From Listeria goaensis (GTDB lineage: Bacteria > Bacillota > Bacilli > Lactobacillales > Listeriaceae): a DNA stretch of 64,000 bases. The stretch is taken from the NCBI RefSeq assembly GCF_900186125.1, contig NZ_FYBQ01000004.1, positions 1-64,000 of the forward strand, given 5' to 3'. Below the pieces are notes generated by a model that saw only the letters and a program-made list of their open reading frames with translations, was not told the DNA's origin and ran no database searches. The stretch's first letter is position 1, and the number at the start of each line of letters is the position of its first letter. Of this stretch, positions 34,987 through 43,698 are shown piece by piece. A program made the translations under genes and the position numbers.

Positions 34987-36359
34987 TCTTTTTCCTCCCC
35001 GTACAGTTTTTTTAGCTGCCATGTTAAAATATCACGGAGTAATTCCGGTGTATATACTTCTTTTTTCTTTACTTGTTTAATAATCGGGAAAAATGGTGCG
35101 TAAACGAACGTATCATGGGTCACAATTCGGTAGTTCCGACTAGGGTCAATGGGTTTTCCGTCCCAGAGTGGCGCGCTAGAAGTGGGGTCAAAGCCCATGC
35201 GTTTCATTAAAACGGCACCGAAAATTTCGCCGCGAAAGCCAAATCCTTTTAAGGGGAATTCTCTAAGCTCGTCTTGTTTACGGACGATTTCCTGAATTAA
35301 AACTTCAAGCTCTTGCCCTGAAAGCGTCACCGCAATTAAATTCAGCGGATGCGGTAAGAGTTGGTGGATGTCAAACGCGGTTACGTCACCTTTTTCAAGG
35401 TCCGACATATAAATTCCGGCATTCGTTAAAAAGGTATCCGCCCCGCTAAAAGCGCAAGCTGCCTCGTAGAATACCTCTGCGATTTTTGACTCTCCAAACC
35501 AATTATGCTCTAACTTTTCAGGGAGTGCAACCACTTTTTTAGAAAGCATATTTTTTCCTTTTTCAAAAAAGGCGGCAATTTGCGCCTCCTCATCATTTGG
35601 CGCGGGGAGCGTCTCCGTTTTGTATACTGTAGCTGTTTTCCCTAAAACCGCGTTTTCATCACTGAAGGTCACGGTCACTTCTCCAACATATTCGCCCCAT
35701 CTGCCGCACGCGGCAAGTAGCGTCGAGCCAATTGTTTTCCCGTTTTCAAGAAGATGATGCGTATGGCTTCCTAAAATCACGTCAATTTCGGGAATTTCCA
35801 CTGCGATTTGTTCATCGGACGGCAACCCAAGGTGCGAAAGCAAAATGATGAAGTCAGTATCTGCATCAAGCGCCGCAATTTGTTCGCGGATACACTGGAT
35901 TGGTTCTCTAATGCCCCAGCCAAGCGATTCATAATACTCGCTAAACGCCGCCGTCACACCAATAACCGCCATTTTAATCCCGTTAACTTCCTTATAAATA
36001 AAAGGCAACGCCCAGTCCACTCGCTTTGTTCTTGCCACGTCGCTATATACATTCGCACATACGACCGGAAAATTAGCATTATCATAAAGCGTTGAAAGCT
36101 GTTCATGGGACAATGTTGTACCTTCATTATTTCCAATTGTCACCGCATCATACGCTAATTCATTTAGCAATTCCACATTCGCTTTTCCCGCGCTGCCTTC
36201 TGTTAACGGATGAACGCGGTCCAAAAAATCACCAATGTCAAACAAAAGGCTGTCGCTCGCATTTTCTTCCTTTTTTTCAGCCAAAAAGGTTTTGATTCGC
36301 GGCCAATTTTCCAAGTGACTATGGATATCGTTCGTATGCCAAATTTGGAGTTTTTTCAT
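34983..36359 (-). CDS. yunD: Metallophosphatase/5'-nucleotidase, YunD family
   Basis: A 458-residue two-domain enzyme. The N-terminal calcineurin-like metallophosphatase shows WHTNDIHSHLE (residues 8-18), GDFLDR (about 43-48), TIGNNEGTT (about 76), LLSHLG and GSHTHH (about 195). The C-terminal 5'-nucleotidase domain includes AEVFYEAACAFSGADTFLTNAG (about 294). No signal peptide, so it acts in the cytoplasm. First gene of yunD-yutD-nagD. Confidence 0.9.
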   Translation of the reverse strand: MKKLQIWHTNDIHSHLENWPRIKTFLAEKKEENASDSLLFDIGDFLDRVHPLTEGSAGKANVELLNELAYDAVTIGNNEGTTLSHEQLSTLYDNANFPVVCANVYSDVARTKRVDWALPFIYKEVNGIKMAVIGVTAAFSEYYESLGWGIREPIQCIREQIAALDADTDFIILLSHLGLPSDEQIAVEIPEIDVILGSHTHHLLENGKTIGSTLLAACGRWGEYVGEVTVTFSDENAVLGKTATVYKTETLPAPNDEEAQIAAFFEKGKNMLSKKVVALPEKLEHNWFGESKIAEVFYEAACAFSGADTFLTNAGIYMSDLEKGDVTAFDIHQLLPHPLNLIAVTLSGQELEVLIQEIVRKQDELREFPLKGFGFRGEIFGAVLMKRMGFDPTSSAPLWDGKPIDPSRNYRIVTHDTFVYAPFFPIIKQVKKKEVYTPELLRDILTWQLKKLYGEEKE

Positions 36360-36494
36360 AGCATCATCCCCTTTTTCTCCCTCTATTGTAGCTTAAAATC
36401 CTGTTTTTGACACGCAACTCCGCTCCCGCTCTTTTCATTTTACTTTTTTTGGCGTATGATAAAAAGATGATGACTAACAGAAAGAAGTGAACTT

Positions 36495-37331
36495 ATGGAC
36501 ACGCAAACGATGATGATACTGATTATCGCCATTTTTGCCGGAATACTCGGGTCAATTCTCGGGCTTGGCGGTGGAATTATTATTACACCTGCGCTAACGC
36601 TCATTTTTGGCATCGACATTCAGTATGCAATCGGCGCAAGCATTATTTCCGTCATCGCGACCAGCAGTGGCTCCGCGATTGCTTACATAAAAGATCACAT
36701 CACAAATCTCCGCGTCGGCATGTTTTTAGAAATCGCCACCACAATCGGCGCAATAACCGGGGCCTTCGTTGGCGGACTGCTATCCGCAACCGCGCTCTAT
36801 ATTATTTTCGGTCTACTCCTCCTTTATTCCAGCTATAATATGTTTAAAAAAGTAGGTTCCGAATTTCCTGTCAACGTAGAAAAAGATTCTATCGCTACCA
36901 AATTGAAACTCCACGATAGTTATTACGACAAGGCGCTTCGAAAAGAAATTCCGTACAATGTTGCAAACGTAAAAGCAGGGTTTGGCGTCATGTACGGAGC
37001 CGGCGTCGCAAGCGGCTTACTTGGAATCGGCAGTGGTGCGTTTAAAGTCATGGCACTCGACGTCTTCATGAAAATGCCGCTTAAAGTGTCCAGTGCAACG
37101 AGCAACCTTATGATGGGCGTGACCGCTGCCGCAAGCGCGACCGTATACTTATTCAAGGGCGACATCGATCCAACCATTGCGGCCCCAGTTGCCATCGGCG
37201 TTTTAATCGGCGCCACAATTGGAACGCGCGTTATGCAACGCCTAAAAAGCAAAGTCATTCGCATCGTTTTCATCCCAGTGCTTTTATACGTTGCTATCCA
37301 AATGATTCTTGAAGGATTGGGGTGGATTTAA
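36495..37331 (+). CDS. TSUP-family membrane transporter (TauE/SafE, YunE-like)
   Basis: A 278-residue protein with about eight helices and the internal repeats of TSUP proteins: GILGSILGLGGGIIITPAL (near residues 16-34) and the second-half echo VASGLLGIGSGAFKVMAL (near 175). TSUP members export sulfite or other sulfur-containing organic anions; the substrate here is unknown. It is directly followed by a DUF1634 gene, a common pairing. Confidence 0.88.
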   Translation: MDTQTMMILIIAIFAGILGSILGLGGGIIITPALTLIFGIDIQYAIGASIISVIATSSGSAIAYIKDHITNLRVGMFLEIATTIGAITGAFVGGLLSATALYIIFGLLLLYSSYNMFKKVGSEFPVNVEKDSIATKLKLHDSYYDKALRKEIPYNVANVKAGFGVMYGAGVASGLLGIGSGAFKVMALDVFMKMPLKVSSATSNLMMGVTAAASATVYLFKGDIDPTIAAPVAIGVLIGATIGTRVMQRLKSKVIRIVFIPVLLYVAIQMILEGLGWI

Positions 37332-37703
37332 TTGGCGAGCGATAAACAAAAAGAAGAAGAAATGTATCACGTTGAAATTATCGTCGGCGGACTGCTTCGC
37401 ATCGGTGTTTTAGTCAGCGCAGCAATTATAATTTTAGGCCTCGGTCTTTACATGGTCACTGGCGAAAGCGGCTATCCTGGGTCAACCTATCCAACATCAT
37501 TCACAGCGATTTTTTCTGGACTTGCCGCATTAAAACCATTTGCGATTATGATGTTTGGACTGCTCTGCCTGATTTTCACGCCCGTATTTCGCGTTATCGT
37601 TTCCCTCTTTACTTTTTTAAAAGAAAAAGATTATTTATATGTTGGCATTACCGGTATTGTCCTTTTCATCTTGTTAATCAGCTTTTTAATTGGTAAAGGA
37701 TAA
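37332..37703 (+). CDS. DUF1634 membrane protein, TSUP partner
   Basis: A 123-residue protein with three hydrophobic helices (about residues 20-40, 55-85 and 95-120), matching DUF1634. The TTG start directly abuts the TSUP stop with GGGGTGG upstream. DUF1634 genes nearly always follow TSUP transporters, so a subunit role is likely but unproven. Confidence 0.85.
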   Translation: MASDKQKEEEMYHVEIIVGGLLRIGVLVSAAIIILGLGLYMVTGESGYPGSTYPTSFTAIFSGLAALKPFAIMMFGLLCLIFTPVFRVIVSLFTFLKEKDYLYVGITGIVLFILLISFLIGKG

Positions 37704-37741
37704 AAAAATGAGATTTCCGCGTTTTAGGAAATCTCATTTTT
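37704..37741. terminator. Bidirectional terminator after the TSUP operon
   Basis: A 15-bp perfect stem AAAAATGAGATTTCC/GGAAATCTCATTTTT with an 8-base loop, between converging genes. Confidence 0.88.
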
Positions 37742-37743
37742 AT

Positions 37744-38376
37744 TTATAATCCAAATGCTTCATAAATATTTTTGAAGAAGATGTCTTCATTAACAATCTG
37801 CCATTTTTCTTTATCATCAGGATTTTGCTCCAGTTCAAGTTTAACTGTTACCGCCTTTTCTTCAGCAGGGCTTTCTAAGTACATCGTTTCAAGCGACTTA
37901 TAACTCACTTCGTTAATCACCGCATTCAACTCTTCTTCCGAACTATCTGCCGTAATTTTCTGTTCTGTTTGATTAATCAATTTTTCGATTTCTTTATTGA
38001 CAGTCCCACTATCCGTGTCTAGCCCTTTTACAGCAATCATCAAAGTCGCCTTTTCACTGCTTTCATCTTCAACTTTAATCGAATAGGAACTCACCTTTTC
38101 TAAATGTTTTTGTACCTCTTGCTGAAAGTCCTCCAGCTCTGACTTCGACTTATCTGGAAATTGTTCTTGAATAGATGATACAAATGTATTTTGATTTTCT
38201 TTAATCATACTTGCATCATCAATTCCAAAAATCGCTTTTAATTCAGGCGTCGATTCCTCATAAATATAACTTTGTATGAGTGCATCACCAGCTTTTTTAG
38301 CATCTTCTGGTTGTTTGCATCCTGCAAGCACGAGGAAAATGGCACCCAAAATCACTAAAAAGAAATATTTCTTCAT
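37744..38376 (-). CDS. Lipoprotein, DUF5105-like
   Basis: A 210-residue lipoprotein with signal peptide and lipobox VLAGC (Cys19). The mature part is helix- and strand-mixed, with pairs of Glu/Lys-rich segments and a closing NEDIFFKNIYEAFGL. It resembles small Listeria and Streptococcus lipoproteins of the DUF5105 type; this assignment is tentative. It is the last gene of a leftward group of three secreted proteins. Confidence 0.72.
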   Translation of the reverse strand: MKKYFFLVILGAIFLVLAGCKQPEDAKKAGDALIQSYIYEESTPELKAIFGIDDASMIKENQNTFVSSIQEQFPDKSKSELEDFQQEVQKHLEKVSSYSIKVEDESSEKATLMIAVKGLDTDSGTVNKEIEKLINQTEQKITADSSEEELNAVINEVSYKSLETMYLESPAEEKAVTVKLELEQNPDDKEKWQIVNEDIFFKNIYEAFGL

Positions 38377-38385
38377 TTTATTCTC

Positions 38386-38922
38386 CTAACGATGGCTTTG
38401 ATTATATTTTTTCTTTTCTTCAATAATGCGTTGACGCTCTGCATCCGAAAGATTAGGATCGCTTAATTGATTTCCATATTCACGATTTTTCTCCCCAATT
38501 TCTCTTCCACTTTGGCTCGCACCTGTAGTCGCATCTGGCTGTTCGCTTTGCGTACTTGAAGACGATTTAGACTCAGCACTCTTTTCTGTTCCTGACTGGC
38601 TTTCTTGACCATTTGAAGTTGCAGCTTGTTTAGACTGTTCCGCTTGTTTTGCTGCTGCCTCCTCACGAGCTTCTTGCTCTTTCTTCGCTGCTGCAGCTTT
38701 CTCAGTAGCCACTTTTTTCTCTTCCACTTTTTTCACATGTGTTGTATCCACTTTTACTTTTACTTTCGCGCGAATCGCAGCAATTTTTTTCTGAATCGCA
38801 ACCTCTTGCACTTTATTGAAAGTTGATGGCGCAGTTGCTTTAGCTGAGGGCTGAAATAAAATGGATAGCATTACGAGGAAGCAAACCATACAAACTGCTT
38901 TCACATATTTTTTTTGTAACAT
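38386..38922 (-). CDS. Secreted Ala/Lys/Glu-rich protein with coiled-coil and Ser-rich linker
   Basis: A 178-residue protein with a signal peptide (residues 1-29, cleaved near AKATA). Residues 35-90 form a highly charged Ala/Lys/Glu helix, 90-140 are a Ser/Gln/Thr-rich low-complexity linker, and the C-terminus LSDPNLSDAERQRIIEEKKK is again helical. No known domain. It is followed within 10 bases by the lipoprotein, so the two are probably co-transcribed. Confidence 0.65.
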   Translation of the reverse strand: MLQKKYVKAVCMVCFLVMLSILFQPSAKATAPSTFNKVQEVAIQKKIAAIRAKVKVKVDTTHVKKVEEKKVATEKAAAAKKEQEAREEAAAKQAEQSKQAATSNGQESQSGTEKSAESKSSSSTQSEQPDATTGASQSGREIGEKNREYGNQLSDPNLSDAERQRIIEEKKKYNQSHR

Positions 38923-38981
38923 GTTCTACTCTCCTTTTATATCATGCAAAATGGAGCCCGAATAAACGGGACTCCACAGAA

Positions 38982-39803
38982 TTATTTAACTTTAAATTCA
39001 AATTTTGCATTGTTAGTTTGTTTGACTTCATACTCGAATTTTTCAAAGTCTTTTTTAAGATTTAATTTAGATGTTACATGATTAATGATTTGTGTTTTAT
39101 TTTTGTTTTGGAAATCGAAGCCGTTAAAGATTTTTTCGATAGCAACTTGTGCATCTTTACCTTTTAATTTTTGACCAGTGAATTCATTTTTGTATTCCGC
39201 TTCCACTTTACCATTACTTTTCACTTCGTAATCAATTTCAACATCTTTCTTTTTATACTCAATTTCAACTTCTAAATCTTTAATTTTTAAAGCAGTTGCT
39301 TTTGTTGTATCTTTATCAGGAGTTGGTGTTGCAGCTTCCTCTTCTTTTTCAGGAGTTGGGGCTGGTGTTGGAACTACTGTAGCCGTTGAATATGTTCCAA
39401 AGTTCACTTGCGTTGTCCAGTTGTTAGCCACATAAATGACTTTAAGACCTACTTTTTCTCCTTTAGAAATCGAAGTTAGAATACCTTTTAATTGGTTAGC
39501 GTAGCTTATAGAAGATGCTCTTGAAGCAATTACTTTCGCTTGAGCTTTCGTGAAGCCAGCATTTTCCCAAGTTTTAGCTACTTTAAATTGGTTGTAAACT
39601 TTTGTGATATTCGCTGTTGTAAGTTTGATACCTGTAATTTTTTCTACATCAGCTTTACTAAATTCAACAACTTTCTTATACGCATCTTGATAAACAATTT
39701 TCCCCGGTACTGTCGCTGCTTCGGATACTGTTGGAGCTAGCGTTGCTACACCTATCGTTAAGGCTAGCCCTGTGATTGCTGTTACTTTTACAAATTTGTT
39801 CAT
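38982..39803 (-). CDS. Secreted protein with C-terminal YusW-like domain
   Basis: A 273-residue exported protein with signal peptide (cleaved near VSEAA, residue 29). Residues 30-140 form an unnamed globular domain; 145-170 a Pro/Thr/Glu linker (VPTPAPTPEKEEEAATPTPD); 172-273 match the YusW-like domain (LEVEIEYKKKDVEIDYEV, then LKGKDAQVAIEKIFNGFDF). YusW domains are found in Listeria and Bacillus surface proteins of unknown role. Divergent from the padR operon across a dyad-rich region. Confidence 0.78.
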   Translation of the reverse strand: MNKFVKVTAITGLALTIGVATLAPTVSEAATVPGKIVYQDAYKKVVEFSKADVEKITGIKLTTANITKVYNQFKVAKTWENAGFTKAQAKVIASRASSISYANQLKGILTSISKGEKVGLKVIYVANNWTTQVNFGTYSTATVVPTPAPTPEKEEEAATPTPDKDTTKATALKIKDLEVEIEYKKKDVEIDYEVKSNGKVEAEYKNEFTGQKLKGKDAQVAIEKIFNGFDFQNKNKTQIINHVTSKLNLKKDFEKFEYEVKQTNNAKFEFKVK

Positions 39804-39832
39804 GTCTCATTTCTCCTTTGTCCTATAAATTA

Positions 39833-39924
39833 TGTAGTATTGTTTTATTTATACTAGCTAAACTTAGTATATACACTACCCTTTTATTCGTCAAGCTTTT
39901 TCTACTATTTTTTTTATAGTAGTG
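39833..39924. promoter_or_regulatory. Cluster of TAGTAT-type dyads between secreted protein and padR
   Basis: TAGTAT (39835-39840) and ATACTA (39851-39856), TAGTAT (39865-39870) with ACTA (39874-39877), and the perfect dyad CTACTAT-N7-ATAGTAG (39902-39922) share the same half-site. They lie between the divergent yusW-domain gene and padR and are candidate binding sites for the adjacent PadR protein. Inference. Confidence 0.4.
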
Positions 39925-39933
39925 AATATTCAT

Positions 39934-39962
39934 TTGTACAAAACCGTTGAAAATGCTATACT
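39934..39962 (+). promoter_or_regulatory. Promoter of the padR-DUF1700-DUF4097 operon
   Basis: TTGTAC (39934-39939), 17 bases, TATACT (39957-39962), about 57 bases ahead of the first start codon. Confidence 0.65.
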
Positions 39963-40018
39963 TAGAGATGTTCTTAACTAATATAAAAAAGTGAATAGCG
40001 AATGTAGGAGGAAAGAAA

Positions 40019-40348
40019 ATGCGCTCATCCGCACAATTTAAAAAAGGAGTTCTCGATATTTGTGTCCTTTACTTATTACAAAAGACAGATCGTTATGGGT
40101 ACGATTTGACGCAACAAGTAAATAGTTATATTCCAATTACCGAGGGAGCTCTTTATCCATCACTAAGACGACTTGTAAAAGAGGGCTATTGTTCTACCTA
40201 TTTGCAAGAATCCCCTAACGGACCGTCTCGAAAATATTATCATATTACGAACACAGGTCGAATTTACTTAGAAGATATGCTCGAAGAATGGGATGAGTTC
40301 GTCACAAGTTTTAACCAACTACGAAAGGAAGCGGATATCAATGACTAA
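40019..40348 (+). CDS. PadR-family transcription regulator
   Basis: A 109-residue PadR-s1 regulator: winged helix with KKGVLDICVLYLLQKTDRYGYDLTQQV (residues 8-34, in one block), the recognition part EGALYPSLRRLVKEG (about 42-56) and a C-terminal dimerisation helix. PadR proteins that precede DUF1700 and DUF4097 genes control envelope-stress operons in Firmicutes. It overlaps the next gene by 8 bases. Confidence 0.9.
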   Translation: MRSSAQFKKGVLDICVLYLLQKTDRYGYDLTQQVNSYIPITEGALYPSLRRLVKEGYCSTYLQESPNGPSRKYYHITNTGRIYLEDMLEEWDEFVTSFNQLRKEADIND

Positions 40349-40823
40349 ACATCAATTCCTTAAAGAATTAGATAAAGCATTTTCTGGCTTACCTAAAGAA
40401 GAAAAAGAAGAACTTATTCAATATTACGAAGAATACTTAGATAACGCACGCTTAGAAGGAAAAACGGAAGCTGAAATCTTAGAAGAACTAGGGAAACCTA
40501 GTCAAATTGCTGAAGCTTATTTGGAAGCGAATAGCGTTGTCCCACTCGAGCAAAAAGCTTATGAGCAACTTGCTTTAAAAGGCTTTTGGAAAAGATTCTT
40601 CATTCAATTTCTCTTTATAGGTGGGCTTCTCTTACTTGGAATCATTTGTTTAAGTAGTTTTGTCAGCATTTTTCTCTTACTTGCAGATATCATCTTCTTT
40701 AGACAAATCATTCTGTTCCAAATCTTTATTTTATTATTCGCAATCGGCGTTTTATATATAACAATTCTTGGCATCAGACAATTGTGGTTCATTTACACAA
40801 CACGAAGAGGGCGGTTTTTATGA
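40341..40823 (+). CDS. DUF1700 membrane protein
   Basis: A 160-residue protein. Residues 1-60 are the conserved soluble DUF1700 part (FLKELDKAFSGLPKEEKEELIQYYEEYL, in two blocks, then EEILEELGKPSQIAEAY), which has an HAAS-like helical fold. Residues 75-150 hold two hydrophobic helices. ATG 40341 was chosen by homology. It is linked by overlap to padR and to the DUF4097 gene. Confidence 0.85.
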   Translation: MTKHQFLKELDKAFSGLPKEEKEELIQYYEEYLDNARLEGKTEAEILEELGKPSQIAEAYLEANSVVPLEQKAYEQLALKGFWKRFFIQFLFIGGLLLLGIICLSSFVSIFLLLADIIFFRQIILFQIFILLFAIGVLYITILGIRQLWFIYTTRRGRFL

Positions 40824-41905
40824 AAAAACATGTTTGGGTTAGTAGTATCTTTTTAATTGTTGGCGGCATCGGGATTTTGTTCTGCCTATTCACGCAAAAT
40901 TTTCAAGATAGCGGCAAAAATTATACGAATAACTGGCAATTTACCAATGAAGAATTTGCTAATTTAGACCTTTCTAGCGAGAAAAATGTGGCAATCAACA
41001 TTGAAGAAGCCGATGTCGAAAAGCCCACCGTTACTATTTCCGGCAAGCTTTCGAATCGGGAAATTCAAGATTTAAAACCAACTTCTTCAAAAAACAGTAC
41101 GGAAATTAAGATTGGGACTTTTCGGACGTGGCTAGAGCGCTGGCACCTTCCCGCATATGGCACGCAAAAAGTGCGCGTTAAAGTTCCGAAAGATTATTCT
41201 TTTAAAACCCTTTCGGCAAAATTAAACAACGGTAATGTCCACATCAATGAATTAACGGGCGAAGGTCTTTCGATTCGGCTTAGCAATGGGGATTTTGTAG
41301 GAGAGCAAAGTGCCTTTAAAAACGCAAAAATCACAACCAATTCGGCTGGAACTGATTTGACGAACTGGACAGGAAATATCGCGTTAGTTTCTAGTTCCGG
41401 CAATCAAATTGTTAAGGATTCCACTGGTGACTTTTCGCTTCACAATTCGGATGGCATGTCACAAGTTCACAGGCAAAAAGCGGAAAAAGGTGAAATTGAC
41501 AATACTTCCGGTAAAGTGATTACTACACGCATCAAGTCTGGCCTCCTTACGATTGATTCTCAAAATGGAACAAACATCATTGAACAGCTCGAAGGAAAAC
41601 TATTTTTAACTTCTTTAAACGGAAAAAGTATTTTAAGAGCTAATTACGGCGAGCAAATTGTGGAGAGTAAAAACGGTGATATTATTGTGGAGGAAAATGC
41701 GGTTAGCGGAAATATGAATATTAAGAGTGAAAATGGGCTAATCAAAATGACGCTTTCAAATGATTATCATCAAGAGAAATTCCAAATTGTTGCGCCGCAT
41801 GGCCAAGTGACATCTGATTTTTTATGGCAGGACAATGCAAAAAACGCTACGGTGAAAATTCAAACTTTGCGCGGTGAAGTAAAAGTTTTAGAGGGCGATG
41901 CATAA
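40820..41905 (+). CDS. Membrane-anchored DUF4097 beta-repeat protein
   Basis: A 361-residue protein with one N-terminal membrane helix (about residues 5-27) and a large extracytoplasmic domain of repeating short beta strands rich in Asn-Gly turns (for example LNNGNVHINELTGEGLSIRL and SGNQIVKDSTGDF), the DUF4097 beta-solenoid. PadR-DUF1700-DUF4097 sets recall the LiaX-type envelope sensors. ATG 40820 overlaps the DUF1700 stop (ATGA). Confidence 0.83.
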   Translation: MKKHVWVSSIFLIVGGIGILFCLFTQNFQDSGKNYTNNWQFTNEEFANLDLSSEKNVAINIEEADVEKPTVTISGKLSNREIQDLKPTSSKNSTEIKIGTFRTWLERWHLPAYGTQKVRVKVPKDYSFKTLSAKLNNGNVHINELTGEGLSIRLSNGDFVGEQSAFKNAKITTNSAGTDLTNWTGNIALVSSSGNQIVKDSTGDFSLHNSDGMSQVHRQKAEKGEIDNTSGKVITTRIKSGLLTIDSQNGTNIIEQLEGKLFLTSLNGKSILRANYGEQIVESKNGDIIVEENAVSGNMNIKSENGLIKMTLSNDYHQEKFQIVAPHGQVTSDFLWQDNAKNATVKIQTLRGEVKVLEGDA

Positions 41906-41935
41906 AATTTAAAAACAACACGTGCAATCAGATTA

Positions 41936-41969
41936 AACGGAAGCGGACTTTGTCCACTTCCGTTTTTTT
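41936..41969 (+). terminator. Terminator of the padR operon
   Basis: AACGGAAGCGGAC pairs with GTCCACTTCCGTT with one mismatch and a 3-base loop; T-run follows. Just upstream, GTGCAATCAGATTA faintly resembles the left end of the 180-bp repeat. Confidence 0.75.
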
Positions 41970-42816
41970 ATTCTGAAAATAGGTCCATTTGCATTGGCGC
42001 TAGACCAGTGTATTCGATTTTCATTTTTTCTTGTAAATGCTTGGCGTTATCTGCTGCATCACCGCCACTGTTATTATTGAAAATGACAACAACCTCGCCT
42101 GATTCTTTTTGTAAATGTGATACATATTTCGCCCATTCAGAAATTTCTTCCTCGTTATAACGATAGAGCGTTCGTACCTCTCGCCACTCTGGGCTGTTCG
42201 CTTTCATCCAACCATATTGGTTTCGACCGTGTAAGCGAACTAAAGTTACATCCTTATTCGTTCCGCGTAGCACGATAGGGACACTGCCCGAACCAACTTG
42301 CGGCTCATCCACTACGACATGAATCAAATTCAATTCTTTTAAAAAAGCGAGCGTTTTTTCTTTATTCGCTTCGCTGTACCAACTTGCATTTCTAAACTCA
42401 ACGGCAACAGGTAAATCTCCCATTTGTTTGGCTAAATGGCGTAAATAAGCCACATTTTCCCTTGTGCAATTAAAGTACGGCGGAAACTGGCATAACACGG
42501 CTTTTAATTTTCCACCTTCACTTATTGGTGCGATGGCATCCATGAAACGACGATACATTTCAATTTCCGAATCAAAATAATCTTGCCATTTTTTATGCGT
42601 TGTCATGGCGCTAAAAGCCTTGACGACAAAGAAAAATTGTTCTGGCGTATCATTTACCCAATTCGCTGTCGTACGTGGTGACGGAATGGCATAAAAGCTA
42701 GTATCAATCTCAACAAGCGGAAAATGCGCCGCATAATCGACTAATTTATGTTTATTGGAAAGATTTAAAGAGTCATGGTCACTAAACCCCGTCAAACCAA
42801 TCGTTATCATCTGCAT
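41968..42816 (-). CDS. DUF72 family protein (YunF-like)
   Basis: A 282-residue TIM-barrel DUF72 protein. ITIGLTGFSDHDSL starts the barrel; YPLVEID-type strand FPLVEIDTSFYAIPS (near 30), FFVVKAFSAMTTH, PVAVEFRNASWY and VTLVRLHGRNQYGWM follow in the expected order. The family's biochemical function is unknown. ATG 42816 lies 6 bases after AGAAGG; ATG 42810 is a possible alternative. Confidence 0.85.
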   Translation of the reverse strand: MQMITIGLTGFSDHDSLNLSNKHKLVDYAAHFPLVEIDTSFYAIPSPRTTANWVNDTPEQFFFVVKAFSAMTTHKKWQDYFDSEIEMYRRFMDAIAPISEGGKLKAVLCQFPPYFNCTRENVAYLRHLAKQMGDLPVAVEFRNASWYSEANKEKTLAFLKELNLIHVVVDEPQVGSGSVPIVLRGTNKDVTLVRLHGRNQYGWMKANSPEWREVRTLYRYNEEEISEWAKYVSHLQKESGEVVVIFNNNSGGDAADNAKHLQEKMKIEYTGLAPMQMDLFSE

Positions 42817-42857
42817 CCCAACCCTTCTCGTCATTTTATTTTATTATACCGCAAAGC

Positions 42858-42890
42858 ACAAAAAAACAGAATGCATGTGCATTCTGTCAG
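42858..42890 (-). terminator. Terminator of the PHP phosphatase gene
   Basis: ACAGAATGCA/TGCATTCTGT (42866-42887) with a 2-base loop region, followed on the minus strand by a run of seven U. Confidence 0.8.
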
Positions 42891-42918
42891 CATGTCATTC
42901 ATGCGCAGGCAAGAACTA

Positions 42919-43677
42919 TCAAAAGAAGAAAAATCGTTTCTTTAGCTCAATTGGATCATAAGGATTGAATACTTTATCATTCAAGAGCGCTTTCGCGTTA
43001 TTTAAAAAGTAATTGCTTTTTTCTCGACCCTCTATTCGACGAAGTTTTTGGAGCCCATCTCGCATATCCAGCGAACGTCCCGCATATGAATGCGCATCTG
43101 TTGCAATAAAGTGCACGAGATTAGCTTTTATCAACTGGTCGCTCAGCTTCTTAATACTTTTATCTATCGCTCCCATATAAGAACCCCACGTTAACTGCGC
43201 AAACGCCCCCGCATCAACCAGCTCATACAAACTTTCTAAATCACGCATGACCTCCCGATTTCTCTCGGGATGCGCAATAATTGGTATATAGCCTTTCATT
43301 TGTAAATTAAAAAACAACTCTTGGGTGAAAAGGGGGATGGAGTCTGTCGGGAATTCGATTAGGATATACTTCGTTCCGCCAAGCGTTAGCACCGAACCGT
43401 CTGATAGCCCTTCAAGCATTTCACCGTGAATGCGGACTTCCTGACCTGGGTGAACGGTTAGCGGGATTCGCTCCGCAAAAAGAATCTCATTGAACGCTTC
43501 CACTTGCGCCTTGACTGCATCGCCTGGATTAACAAATTTTCCTTTTAGATGATGGGGCGTTGCAATTATGTCATTGAAACCTTGTTCTACAGCTTGCCTA
43601 GCCATTTCCAAGCTCACTTCTATACGTTTAGGGCCATCATCAATTCCATGTAATATATGGCAATGAATGTCTATCAT
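42919..43677 (-). CDS. PHP-type protein-tyrosine phosphatase (CpsB/YwqE family)
   Basis: A 252-residue metal-dependent phosphatase of the PHP family. The metal ligands are in MIDIHCHILHGIDDGP (residues 1-16), ATPHHLKG (near 41), HPGQEVRIHGE (near 77), PIIAHPERN (near 133) and FIATDAHSYAGR (near 190). CpsB/YwqE proteins dephosphorylate tyrosine kinases that control polysaccharide export; no such kinase gene is adjacent. It lies 22 bases downstream of the prs remnant on the same strand. Confidence 0.9.
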   Translation of the reverse strand: MIDIHCHILHGIDDGPKRIEVSLEMARQAVEQGFNDIIATPHHLKGKFVNPGDAVKAQVEAFNEILFAERIPLTVHPGQEVRIHGEMLEGLSDGSVLTLGGTKYILIEFPTDSIPLFTQELFFNLQMKGYIPIIAHPERNREVMRDLESLYELVDAGAFAQLTWGSYMGAIDKSIKKLSDQLIKANLVHFIATDAHSYAGRSLDMRDGLQKLRRIEGREKSNYFLNNAKALLNDKVFNPYDPIELKKRFFFF

Positions 43678-43698
43678 CTTACGCCAACTCCTTTTAAT

